A stretch of DNA of 52,285 nucleotides, taken from positions 1-52,285 of the forward strand of contig NZ_AYZC01000006.1 in the NCBI RefSeq assembly GCF_001436775.1, read 5' to 3'. Below, one piece after another: positions 17,175 through 25,726 of this stretch (position 1 is its first letter; each line of letters begins with the position of its first letter). This DNA comes from Lactobacillus acetotolerans DSM 20749 = JCM 3825. GTDB taxonomy: Bacteria; Bacillota; Bacilli; Lactobacillales; Lactobacillaceae. The notes under the pieces were generated by a model. It saw only the letters and a list, made by a program, of their open reading frames with translations, did no database searches and was not told where the DNA came from. The translations under genes and the position numbers were made by a program.

Positions 17175-18485
17175 ATGACGACACTAAATAAAGTCTTTCA
17201 TTTAACCGATGCTCATACCACTGTCAAGCGTGAATTAATTGCTGCATTAACAACGTTTGTCAGCCTCTCCTACATCCTTTTTGTTAACCCTAATCTTTTA
17301 CATGCAGCCGGAATGCCTAAAGGAGCAGCGTTTACTGTTACTGCAATTGCAACAGCAATTGGTTGTTTCATCATGGGTTTAGTAGCGAATTATCCCGTTG
17401 CCTTAGCACCAACACTCGGCAGTGGAGCATTCTTTGCTTACAATGTTTGTGTTGGCATGCATATCAAGTGGCAAACTGCCTTAGCCGCAGTTTTAGTTGC
17501 TTCAATTTTGTTTATCTTAATTACTGTTTTTAAATTACGGAAAAAAGTAGTAGATGCTATTCCACAAGATTTAAAATATGCAATTTCTGCAGGAATAGGC
17601 TTATTTATTGCCTTTATTGGCCTGCAAAATGGGAAGTTGATCGTAAACAGTGATTCAACTCTTGTCACTTTGGGTAAATTCAATTCACCTGCTGTCTGGA
17701 TTACCCTATTTGGTTTAATTCTGACCGTCATTTTAATGGCCATGCAGGTTCCAGGTTCAATTTTCATCGGAATGGTTGTCACAGCTATTTTCGGTATTTT
17801 AATTGGACAGATTCCATTACCAACCCATATTATTTCAAGTGCTCCCAACATTGCACCAACCTTTGGTCAAGCTGTTATTCACCTAAAAGATATTAATACA
17901 CCACAATTATTTATGGTTGTTCTGACCTTTTTACTTGTTACCTTCTTTGATACTGCTGGTACTTTAATCGGAATGACTGAACAAGCTGGTATGGTTGATA
18001 AAAATGGAAAAATACCACGAATCGGAAGAGCATTTCTTTCTGACTCAACTGCCATGGTTGAAGGTGCCGTCCTTGGTACAGCACCCCTTGGTACTTCTGT
18101 AGAATCAAGTGCCGGAATTGCCATGGGTGGTCGAACCGGTTTAACTGCTGTTTTCATCGGGATTTTCTTCATCATTAGTATGATCTTCAGCCCACTCTTA
18201 GCAGTTATTCCAACTACTGTAACTGCGCCAGCATTAATCATCGTTGGTGTGTTAATGGCCGGTAACTTAAAGAAGATTCACTGGGAAAAGTTCGAAATTG
18301 CTCTTCCTGCCTTCTTAACCGTAGTTGGTATGCCGTTAACTTACAGTATCTCTGATGGCTTGGCTTTAGGCATGATTGCCTATCCAATTACCATGATTGC
18401 TTCAAAGCAATATAAAAAGGTTACACCGATGATGTATATTTTATTCATCATCTTCATTATCTTTTTCTTAGTAACAAATATGTGA
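17175..18485 (+). CDS. NCS2 family purine permease (copy 2)
   Basis: The 436-residue tandem paralog of the previous permease shares ALTTFVSLSYILFVNPN, TFFDTAGTLIGMT and AVLGTAPLGTSVESSAGIA. Differences such as GTSVESS against GAFVESS in the substrate region suggest distinct specificity or affinity. AGGAGG lies 5 bases before the ATG. A 6-bp inverted repeat AGATAG/CTATCT lies about 70 bp upstream; no clear PurBox was found before this copy. The substrate (guanine, hypoxanthine or adenine) is not readable by eye. Confidence 0.9.
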   Translation: MTTLNKVFHLTDAHTTVKRELIAALTTFVSLSYILFVNPNLLHAAGMPKGAAFTVTAIATAIGCFIMGLVANYPVALAPTLGSGAFFAYNVCVGMHIKWQTALAAVLVASILFILITVFKLRKKVVDAIPQDLKYAISAGIGLFIAFIGLQNGKLIVNSDSTLVTLGKFNSPAVWITLFGLILTVILMAMQVPGSIFIGMVVTAIFGILIGQIPLPTHIISSAPNIAPTFGQAVIHLKDINTPQLFMVVLTFLLVTFFDTAGTLIGMTEQAGMVDKNGKIPRIGRAFLSDSTAMVEGAVLGTAPLGTSVESSAGIAMGGRTGLTAVFIGIFFIISMIFSPLLAVIPTTVTAPALIIVGVLMAGNLKKIHWEKFEIALPAFLTVVGMPLTYSISDGLALGMIAYPITMIASKQYKKVTPMMYILFIIFIIFFLVTNM

Positions 18486-18553
18486 TAAAAATATTACTCA
18501 TTATGTATTCGATTTCATTCTAATAATAATAGTATTCAAGCTATCTAACAATT

Positions 18554-18583
18554 ATTTGCTTAGTTCCGCTAAGCAAATTTTTT
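18554..18583 (+). terminator. terminator after the second purine permease
   Basis: A perfect 10-bp stem ATTTGCTTAG/CTAAGCAAAT with loop TTCCG is followed by six T. Confidence 0.85.
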
Positions 18584-18597
18584 ATTGCTTTAATATT

Positions 18598-18607
18598 TAC
18601 AACTGTA
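18598..18607. promoter_or_regulatory. CopY operator (cop box 1)
   Basis: TACAACTGTA fits the cop box TACANNTGTA recognised by the copper repressor CopY. It overlaps a TTTACA that could be the -35 element of the copper operon. Confidence 0.75.
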
Positions 18608-18624
18608 AACTTATATTGTGTGAT

Positions 18625-18634
18625 TACAAATGTA
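18625..18634. promoter_or_regulatory. CopY operator (cop box 2)
   Basis: TACAAATGTA is a second exact TACANNTGTA site, 27 bp start-to-start from the first. Paired cop boxes are the known arrangement for CopY repression in enterococci and streptococci. Confidence 0.75.
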
Positions 18635-18681
18635 GACAAAAGAGATAGATAAAAACAAATATCAATTCGGAGGTAAAACTT

Positions 18682-19059
18682 ATGAATACTAATCAAATCA
18701 TAGTATTGATTGCAGCAATTTTATTAATCGGTTTTATTATTTGGTGGTTCTTTGGTAAACATCAAGAAACTGCTGAAAATGCGAACGTAACTAAAGGCAA
18801 GCAGGAAGCTGATGTAGTTGTTAATGGTGGCTATTCTCCTTCAACCATCGTCCTAGAGAAAAATGTCCCAGCCGAAGTAAACTTCGATTTAAAAGATTCA
18901 ACCGCTTGTCTTTCTCACGTAGTTTTCGATCAACTCGGAGTTAACAAAGATTTATCCAAGAAAGATGTAACACCTGTTAAAATCCCAACTAATAAACCAG
19001 GCGAATATGACTTTACTTGTCAAATGGGTATGTTCCATGGAAAGGTGGTAGTTAAGTAA
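18682..19059 (+). CDS. cupA: membrane-anchored cupredoxin-like copper protein (CupA-like)
   Basis: The 125-residue protein has one N-terminal membrane helix (about residues 6-25) followed by a cupredoxin-like domain. Candidate Cu ligands are Cys and His in [10 protein letters not shown] and the Cys, Met and His of [10 protein letters not shown] near the C-terminus. Size, topology and position before the Cu ATPase match pneumococcal CupA, a membrane-bound Cu(I) chaperone that hands copper to CopA. CGGAGG lies 9 bases upstream. Its stop shares a base with the ATPase start (TAATG), so the two are translationally coupled. Two cop boxes precede the gene. Function is inferred from this context and the ligand pattern. 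Confidence 0.82.
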   Translation: MNTNQIIVLIAAILLIGFIIWWFFGKHQETAENANVTKGKQEADVVVNGGYSPSTIVLEKNVPAEVNFDLKDSTACLSHVVFDQLGVNKDLSKKDVTPVKIPTNKPGEYDFTCQMGMFHGKVVVK

Positions 19060-20996
19060 TGAAACTTTCAAATATTAAACGTTTTTGGATCGCATTAATT
19101 TTATCAATTCCAATGATTATCCAGATGTTGGCAATGCCTTTCCACTGGATGATGCCTGGATATAATTGGATAGCATTTATCACAACCACGGTAATTATGT
19201 TGATTTCAGCTGCACCATATTGGAAGAGTGCTTGGGCCGCTTTTAAGAAACATAATGCCAACATGAATACACTTGTAGCTGTCGGTACATCCGTAGCATA
19301 CTTCTACAGTATTTTTGCTATGTTCACCAACCGTGCGGTCTACTTCGAAAGTGCCGCCTTCGTGACTATCTTTGTGTTACTTGGTGACGCCATGGAAGAA
19401 AAGATGCACTCCAATGCATCAAACGCATTATCCAAATTAATCAATTTACAGGCTAAAGATGCAGACGTACTTCGCAACGGAGAATTCGTTAAATTACCAT
19501 TAAAAGAGGTTCACGTTGGCGATATCTTACGTGTCAAGCCTGGTGAAAAGATCCCAGTTGATGGTACTATTACTGAAGGAACAACTACAATTGATGAATC
19601 GATGGTAACTGGCGAAAGTATGCCGGTCACTAAGAAAAAGGGTGACAAGGTTGTAGGTGCAACCATTAATAGTAACGGAACCTTTACTTTCAAAGCTACC
19701 AAAGTTGGTTCCAACACAATGTTGTCCCAGATTGTTGAATTAGTTAAAAAAGCACAGACTAGCCATGCTCCTATCCAAAATCTAACTGATAAAATTTCTG
19801 GCTTCTTCGTACCAGCCGTATTAATAATTGCCATTATCACATTTGTTATTTGGTACGTATTTTTAAATGCCAGTTTAGTTAACGCTATTCTTTTCGCCGT
19901 TTCAGTCATCGTAATTGCTTGTCCTTGTGCTCTTGGACTCGCAACCCCAACTGCCTTAATGGTTGGAACTGCCAAAAGTGCCAAAATGGGTGTCTTAATT
20001 AAAAATGGTGAAGTACTAGAAAAAGTTACCAATATTGACACCGTCGTCTTTGATAAGACTGGTACCATCACCATTGGTAAACCTAAGGTTACCGATATTG
20101 TTGGCGACAGCAAACGCGTCTTAACAGTTGCCACAAGCCTTGAAGAGTCATCTGAACACCCACTAGCCACAGCAATTATAAAAAAAGCTAAGGAAGAAAA
20201 GATTGCTCCAGTAAAAGTAGATAACTTTGCTGCAATTGAAGGTAAAGGTGTTAAAGCCAACTTCAATAATCACACAGCACTTGTCGGTAGTAATAAATTA
20301 TTCGCAAACAGCAATATTTCTCAGGAAATACAAGCTGAAGCTGAACAATTACAAAACGAAGCTAAAACTGTTATCTATGTTGGCTTAGATCAGCAAGTCA
20401 TCGGTTTAATTGCCATTCAAGATGTACCGAAGCCAAGTGCCAAAGCTGCCATCGCCGAACTCAAGAAGCGTGGTTTAAAGACTGTTATGCTTACAGGTGA
20501 TAATAAAAATGTTGCCCAAGCTATCGGCAAGCAAGTCGGTATTGACCAAATCATTGCTGGGGTTCTCCCAACTGATAAGGTGGCTAACATCAAGAAATTA
20601 CAAAAAGCTGGCAATAAAGTTGCCTTCGTTGGCGACGGTATTAATGATACTCCTGCACTTTCTACTGCTGATGTCGGTATTGCCATGGGTGCTGGCACAG
20701 ATATCGCCATTGAATCTGGCGGAATCGTCCTCGTTCAAAACGATTTAATGGGCGTTGTCAAAGCTTTGGATATTTCTAAGAAGACCTTCAACAGAATTAA
20801 GTTAAACTTGTTCTGGGCACTGATTTACAACTTAATCGGCATCCCTATTGCTGCTGGTTTATTTGCAGGTGTAGGTTTGCAATTAAGTCCTGAATTAGCC
20901 GGTTTAGCCATGGCCTTCTCCTCAGTATCTGTTTTAACCAGTTCATTATTACTTAACAAAGCAAAAATTGCTGGTACATCAACGCAAACAGCTTAA
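19059..20996 (+). CDS. copA: Cu(I)-exporting P1B-type ATPase
   Basis: The 645-residue heavy-metal pump exports cytoplasmic Cu(I). The membrane metal site CPC is at residues 288-290, the phosphorylated Asp in DKTGT at 332-336, then [13 protein letters not shown] and [10 protein letters not shown]. The late LIYNLIGIP and MAFSSVSV segments supply the Tyr-Asn and Met-Ser ligands typical of Cu(I) P1B-1 pumps. There is no N-terminal CxxC heavy-metal domain: the first helix begins within 15 residues, so the cupredoxin-like partner may provide copper loading. It is the last gene of the copper operon. Confidence 0.9.
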   Translation: MKLSNIKRFWIALILSIPMIIQMLAMPFHWMMPGYNWIAFITTTVIMLISAAPYWKSAWAAFKKHNANMNTLVAVGTSVAYFYSIFAMFTNRAVYFESAAFVTIFVLLGDAMEEKMHSNASNALSKLINLQAKDADVLRNGEFVKLPLKEVHVGDILRVKPGEKIPVDGTITEGTTTIDESMVTGESMPVTKKKGDKVVGATINSNGTFTFKATKVGSNTMLSQIVELVKKAQTSHAPIQNLTDKISGFFVPAVLIIAIITFVIWYVFLNASLVNAILFAVSVIVIACPCALGLATPTALMVGTAKSAKMGVLIKNGEVLEKVTNIDTVVFDKTGTITIGKPKVTDIVGDSKRVLTVATSLEESSEHPLATAIIKKAKEEKIAPVKVDNFAAIEGKGVKANFNNHTALVGSNKLFANSNISQEIQAEAEQLQNEAKTVIYVGLDQQVIGLIAIQDVPKPSAKAAIAELKKRGLKTVMLTGDNKNVAQAIGKQVGIDQIIAGVLPTDKVANIKKLQKAGNKVAFVGDGINDTPALSTADVGIAMGAGTDIAIESGGIVLVQNDLMGVVKALDISKKTFNRIKLNLFWALIYNLIGIPIAAGLFAGVGLQLSPELAGLAMAFSSVSVLTSSLLLNKAKIAGTSTQTA

Positions 20997-21014
20997 ACTA
21001 TACTTAAACGAAAT

Positions 21015-21050
21015 AGACTACTAATTAATGTCAATTAGTAGTCTTTTTTT
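21015..21050 (+). terminator. terminator of the copper operon
   Basis: A perfect 12-bp stem AGACTACTAATT/AATTAGTAGTCT is followed by a run of T. Confidence 0.85.
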
Positions 21051-21129
21051 GTCTACTTTCACCGTTTTTGGTAAAATTGTACATTGGTTTCTTAAATAAG
21101 CAATGAAGGAGATGCTCTTAATTAGGTAA

Positions 21130-22479
21130 ATGAATACTCATTTGCCTACTCTTATGGAAAATAATACAAATATTAAAAAGAATTATAAAAAAGCACCACT
21201 TTCTGAGGTACATATTCGGGTACTTATCGCGGTCATTTTAGGGCAAATTGCCTGTGGCTTCGGACTAGGAATCAGTGGGACTGCACTTACGAATGCTAGT
21301 AAGTACATTCAAATCAGTAGTTTATGGACAGGATTAATTGGAGCTGGTTCCCTAATTGGTTTGGCCGGCAGTATCGTCGTTGGCCGTTTATCAGACAAAA
21401 TCGGTCGGCGAAAACTACTGATGATCAACATGTATATTCTTGCTGGTCTTACACTATTACACTTATTAACTGCTAATTTCTTCCTAACTTTTTTACTTAG
21501 AATTGGCATTGGATTAATGATTGCAATTGATTATACCGTTGGCAATGCATTACTAACGGAATGGCTGCCTAAAAGTGAAGGCAGTAAACGCCAAAGCCAC
21601 TTATTAATCTACTGGACAATCGGCTTTATTGCTTCGTATATAACCGGTTCCCTAATTGATGGTTTTGGGGCTTATACCTGGCAGATTATCTTAGCTACCG
21701 GTGCCATTCCAGCACTTATAACCGCATTATTTCGCAGTTTCTTTCCCTTACCAGCTTCTCCAAGTTGGCTAGCCAGTCGTGGCAAAGTCAAGACAGCTAA
21801 CAAAGTTATTGATAAACATTTGGGCCGTAACTGGGGTATATCTCCCAAGTTAAAGCATATAAAGCCAGTTAAATCAATGTCATGGACCATCCTATTCAGC
21901 AAAAAATATATTCGGCAGACTTTAGTCGGCGGTTTATTTTATGCATGCCAAGCCTTTGCTTTCTTTGGCATCAGTATCTTCTTACCGATTCTTTTACAAA
22001 GTATGAACATAAATAACCAGGCCGTTTCCGGTATTCTTTATAATGGTGGTATGTTTATCGGTGTTTTATTAGGCATTATTATTTTTAATCGAATTAGCCG
22101 GCGTTCCTTTTTAATTAATAACTTCCTCTTTTCAGAAATTTTAATCGGTATTTTAGCATTAATGCCGCAGATATCTTCAATACTTAAACTACTAGTCTTC
22201 TCTGTTTTTTCAATTGTTCTATCATCTGGCTTAGTTTTAGATTATTCATACCCAACTGAACTATTTGATATTAAAGTACGAGCAACAGGAGTTGGTACTT
22301 GTATTACTATTAGTCGAATCGGTGCGGCAGCCGGTACTTTCTTATTGCCAATCTTAACCGATGTCGGTGGTGCCGGCCTAGCTATGCTTGTCTGTGCTGG
22401 AGTTCTTTTATTTGCCTTCCTTATTTGTTTAATCTGGGCACCTGAAACTTCACCGAAATTTATTAAAAATACTAAATAA
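21130..22479 (+). CDS. major facilitator superfamily transporter
   Basis: The 449-residue protein has about 12 membrane helices and the loop 2-3 signature GRLSDKIGRRKLL, placing it in the MFS, with likeness to the sugar/metabolite-H+ branch. The substrate is unknown. The ATG at 21130 is unusual: the nearest AAGGAG is 18 bases upstream and immediately followed by a 5-codon reading frame (ATGCTCTTAATTAGGTAA) whose stop abuts this start. A second ATG eight codons in lacks a ribosome site. The gene is monocistronic and convergent with the ClC gene. Confidence 0.8.
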   Translation: MNTHLPTLMENNTNIKKNYKKAPLSEVHIRVLIAVILGQIACGFGLGISGTALTNASKYIQISSLWTGLIGAGSLIGLAGSIVVGRLSDKIGRRKLLMINMYILAGLTLLHLLTANFFLTFLLRIGIGLMIAIDYTVGNALLTEWLPKSEGSKRQSHLLIYWTIGFIASYITGSLIDGFGAYTWQIILATGAIPALITALFRSFFPLPASPSWLASRGKVKTANKVIDKHLGRNWGISPKLKHIKPVKSMSWTILFSKKYIRQTLVGGLFYACQAFAFFGISIFLPILLQSMNINNQAVSGILYNGGMFIGVLLGIIIFNRISRRSFLINNFLFSEILIGILALMPQISSILKLLVFSVFSIVLSSGLVLDYSYPTELFDIKVRATGVGTCITISRIGAAAGTFLLPILTDVGGAGLAMLVCAGVLLFAFLICLIWAPETSPKFIKNTK

Positions 22480-22494
22480 AAATAATTTAGATGG

Positions 22495-22543
22495 AAAAAG
22501 GGTAAATCACAACAAACTTTTGTTTGTGGTTTACCCTTTTTTA
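22495..22543. terminator. bidirectional terminator between MFS and ClC genes
   Basis: AAAAAGGGTAAA pairs with TTTACCCTTTTT around an inner CACAA/TTGTG stem, between convergent genes, with T runs on both strands. Confidence 0.8.
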
Positions 22544-22557
22544 GTAGCCAATTTTAT

Positions 22558-24114
22558 TTATCCATCAAATTTTACTTCTTGCAATTTAATCATCGCATTA
22601 TAGACTTCTCCACGTTGACCAGAATCAACCGCCAATACTAGCATATCTCCTGCTAATATTTCGGTCTGGCCATTAGGAATTATGTCTTGACTACTGCGAT
22701 GAATCACCTTAACTAGAGTACCTTTAGGCCACTTAATTTCGGCTACTTTTTTACCAACTAATTGACTAGATTCGTAAACTGGTACCGTTAATTGATCGCC
22801 GTAGCCAGAAGCAGTTTTGCTTACACCGTTCTTACCTTCCATTGCTTGGGCCAAACTATCATAAATCGGCTTACCGCCTAGCAGTTGGTCAGTAAACAAT
22901 GCAATAAAGGCAACAACAGCTAAAGGCATCAAATGAAGAAGTGAACCGACCATTTCTGTGATCAAAATAATTGCCGTAAACGGTGCACGAATAACTGCTG
23001 CAAAGGAACCAGCCATTGAAAAAATAATCAGGTTAACAACTAAAACACGTGGAAGCAAGTGCAGTTGCACCATAAACAAACCATAGATGGCCCCAATCAG
23101 TGCCCCCATGGTTAGAACTGGTAAAAAAACACCACTCGGCAACCCTGAATCATAAGAAATGATTGAGAAGACTAATCTGAGTAAATAGAAAAAGACTAAT
23201 GTTCCAAGCATAATCCAACCGGTTTTAGTTACCATTTCAGGCAAATCTAAAATTAACCGGCTGCCCGGTCCGGTAATCAAAGGTAAAAAGTATGCAATCG
23301 GAATTAAGATTGCGAGTGGAATGAGTCCCAGAAGCCAGTGCGGCAGAAATTCAATCTTGGCATAAAGCTTTTTACAAGAAAATAAACCCATTTTATAAAA
23401 ATGTCCGAGTAATCCTAAAATTATTCCCAAGATAAGCAGATGCCAATAAAGCACAACTGGAAATGGATGATCATAGGCAATAGCCAAAACTGGTTGCTGT
23501 CCAAAAATATTAGAAGTTACAAAGTTGGAAGCAAGTGCACCAGCTAAAGCATTTATTCCCACACGTGGTGAAAAGTTATGAAAAATCGTCTCAAGCATAA
23601 ATAGTACACCACTAAGCGGCGCACCAAAGGCAGCAGATAAGCCACTAGCTGCACCGGTTGCTAAAAGGACCCGTGAATTGGTTTTGTTTTGCTTAAACCC
23701 TTCGCTAACACCCTGTCCAATATTTGAACCAAGTTGCAGTGACGGCCCTTCTGGGCCCAGGAAAAGCCCAGTACCAATTACTAAAATGCTACTGATAAAT
23801 TTCCGCCACAGGATCGGGAACCATCTAAGGCTTAACTTACCCTCTAGCTGCAATTTAACCTCTGGGATACCGGAACCACCAACATGCGGATATTGTTTTA
23901 CGAAATAACCAGCAATCACATCTGTGGCAATAAAGCCAACAACAATGGCTATTAACCACATTGCATTATTATGTGCCAGTCTGAAAATATTCAGCCAAAA
24001 GCCAGTAGTCTGACTAATTCCATACCGAAATAGCCCGATTATTATTCCCGTACAAATACCAACAATTAGTGCTTCTAAAAGCAGTTTCACATCCGCTTTT
24101 TCTTTATCACTCAT
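22558..24114 (-). CDS. ClC-family chloride/proton antiporter or channel with RCK_C domain
   Basis: The 518-residue protein carries the ClC signature motifs GSGIPEVK, GPEGPSLQ (containing the gating glutamate) and GVFLPVLTMGA, spread over about 10-12 membrane segments. A cytoplasmic C-terminal domain of about 80 residues (GDQLTVPVYESSQLVGKKV...) has the TrkA-C/RCK_C pattern, which usually binds a ligand. Such ClC-RCK proteins in Firmicutes may move chloride or fluoride and aid acid tolerance; the ion is not decided here. GGGTGA lies about 15 bases before the ATG. It is a single gene downstream of gnd in the same direction. Confidence 0.88.
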   Translation of the reverse strand: MSDKEKADVKLLLEALIVGICTGIIIGLFRYGISQTTGFWLNIFRLAHNNAMWLIAIVVGFIATDVIAGYFVKQYPHVGGSGIPEVKLQLEGKLSLRWFPILWRKFISSILVIGTGLFLGPEGPSLQLGSNIGQGVSEGFKQNKTNSRVLLATGAASGLSAAFGAPLSGVLFMLETIFHNFSPRVGINALAGALASNFVTSNIFGQQPVLAIAYDHPFPVVLYWHLLILGIILGLLGHFYKMGLFSCKKLYAKIEFLPHWLLGLIPLAILIPIAYFLPLITGPGSRLILDLPEMVTKTGWIMLGTLVFFYLLRLVFSIISYDSGLPSGVFLPVLTMGALIGAIYGLFMVQLHLLPRVLVVNLIIFSMAGSFAAVIRAPFTAIILITEMVGSLLHLMPLAVVAFIALFTDQLLGGKPIYDSLAQAMEGKNGVSKTASGYGDQLTVPVYESSQLVGKKVAEIKWPKGTLVKVIHRSSQDIIPNGQTEILAGDMLVLAVDSGQRGEVYNAMIKLQEVKFDG

Positions 24115-24169
24115 ATATTCTCTATCACCCTTTTTATAAAACTTGCGAATATTATCTATTCTACAACAA

Positions 24170-24201
24170 AAACCAGCTAAAACTTAAAGCTTAGCTGGTT
24201 T
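24170..24201 (-). terminator. gnd terminator
   Basis: A perfect 11-bp stem AAACCAGCTAA/TTAGCTGGTTT is followed on the minus strand by a T tract. Confidence 0.8.
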
Positions 24202-24217
24202 CGTTACACGTGTAACG
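24202..24217. repeat. 16-bp perfect palindrome after gnd
   Basis: CGTTACACGTGTAACG reads the same on both strands and lies between the gnd stop and its terminator. Role unknown. Confidence 0.6.
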
Positions 24218-24222
24218 TTAAT

Positions 24223-25617
24223 TTATTTTTCTTCATACCATTCAGTATGGCATACACCCACACGGTCATTTCTATGGTAAGTATGAGCACCGAAGTAATC
24301 ACGCTGACCTTGGATTAAGTTAGCTGGAAGTGTTGGGTTAAAGATTGATTCCAAGTAATTAAGTGAAGCACTTAATGTTGGTGTAGGAATACCCGCATCA
24401 GTAGAAATCTTGATTATTGCCCGTAATGAATGAATATTCTTGTTTAACAAGTCCTTGAAGTACGGATCTTGGAATAGATTCTTAAGCTTCTTGAACTTAC
24501 CGCCATCCATATAAGCATTCTCAATGTCTTTAAGCATTGATGAACGAATGATACAGCCAGCTTCCCAATTTTGGGCAATGGCTGTGTAACGCAGGTCCCA
24601 ATTATATGCATCGGCAGCCATACCTAATTGTTGGAAGCCTTGAGCATATGAAACAGCTTGGGCTAACTGCAAAGACTTTTCCAAGTTATCAACCAAATCT
24701 GCTGGAACTTCACCGTTCCAAACGACACTCTTGCCTTCACGAGTCGTTGCTTTAGACATAAAACGCGCAATAACGGCTTCAGCAACCACGCTGATCGGTG
24801 CACCTAAACTGACACCATCTTCTAACATCCAGTTACCAGTACCCTTATATGAAGCAACGTTTAAGATGTGATCAATAACGTGATCAGGGGTCAAAGTATC
24901 CTTTTTCTTCAAAACCTTTGACGTAATTTCAGTTAAGTAAGAATGAACTAGATGGACGTCCCAATTAGCAAAAATATCGGACATTTCATCATCAGTTTTA
25001 CCGGCAACCTTACGTAAAATATCATAAATTTCGGCGAATTCTTGCATAATTGCATATTCAATTCCGTTGTGAACCATCTTTACGTAGTGGCCACTGCCTT
25101 CAGGACCAATATAGCTTACACATGGACGGCCATCTGGAGTCTTAGCAGCAATTGCCCTTAAGATTGGTGCAACCTCGTTATAGGCATCCTCATCGCCACC
25201 TGGCATAAGAGCTGGGCCATGTAAGGCACCTTCTTCACCACCAGAAACACCCATACCAATAAAGTGAATCCCGTGCTTTTCCATTTCATGATAACGACGG
25301 TTGGTATCGTGGAAATTAGAATTACCACCATCAATTAAAATATCTCCCTTATCAAGGAGCGGTAATAATTTTTGCAAGGTTTCATCAACTGGCTTACCAG
25401 CCATAATTTGAATTAAAATCTTACGCGGTTTTTCAAGTGAATCAACGAATTCTTTCCAAGAATAAGTTGGTTTTAATTTATCATCTTTGTATTTAGCAAA
25501 AGCATCAATCTCTGACCTATCAATACTGTAGCCAGAAACTGAAAAGCCATGATTTCTTACGTTTAATGCAAGATTCTTACCCATAACGGATAAGCCAATG
25601 ACACCGAACTGTTGCAT
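24223..25617 (-). CDS. gnd: 6-phosphogluconate dehydrogenase, decarboxylating
   Basis: The 464-residue enzyme oxidises 6-phosphogluconate to ribulose-5-phosphate and CO2 in the pentose phosphate pathway, yielding NADPH. Visible motifs are the N-terminal Rossmann segment GLSVMGKNLALN, ILIDGGNSNF, the substrate-binding MGVSGGEEGA, the catalytic Lys in HYVKMVHNGIEY, and the C-terminal RDYFGAHTY. GGAGG precedes the ATG by 9 bases. Length matches the long homodimeric form. It supplies ribose phosphate, in keeping with the salvage genes nearby. Confidence 0.95.
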   Translation of the reverse strand: MQQFGVIGLSVMGKNLALNVRNHGFSVSGYSIDRSEIDAFAKYKDDKLKPTYSWKEFVDSLEKPRKILIQIMAGKPVDETLQKLLPLLDKGDILIDGGNSNFHDTNRRYHEMEKHGIHFIGMGVSGGEEGALHGPALMPGGDEDAYNEVAPILRAIAAKTPDGRPCVSYIGPEGSGHYVKMVHNGIEYAIMQEFAEIYDILRKVAGKTDDEMSDIFANWDVHLVHSYLTEITSKVLKKKDTLTPDHVIDHILNVASYKGTGNWMLEDGVSLGAPISVVAEAVIARFMSKATTREGKSVVWNGEVPADLVDNLEKSLQLAQAVSYAQGFQQLGMAADAYNWDLRYTAIAQNWEAGCIIRSSMLKDIENAYMDGGKFKKLKNLFQDPYFKDLLNKNIHSLRAIIKISTDAGIPTPTLSASLNYLESIFNPTLPANLIQGQRDYFGAHTYHRNDRVGVCHTEWYEEK

Positions 25618-25672
25618 ATTAATAATTCCTCCATCATTTTTAGTTTATCAATTATCATTATACGACAGCAAA

Positions 25673-25698
25673 AAAGCGAAACCAAACGGTTTCGCTTT
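25673..25698 (-). terminator. pyruvate oxidase gene terminator
   Basis: A perfect 11-bp stem AAAGCGAAACC/GGTTTCGCTTT is followed on the minus strand by a T-containing tract, shortly after the stop at 25727. Confidence 0.75.
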
Positions 25699-25726
25699 CC
25701 TATCAAATATATCTACTAAAGCCAGA

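Noticed and set aside
19511-20266. 251-codon open frame on the minus strand
   Set aside because: It is antisense to the copper ATPase, lacks a ribosome site and shows biased residue content typical of shadow frames.
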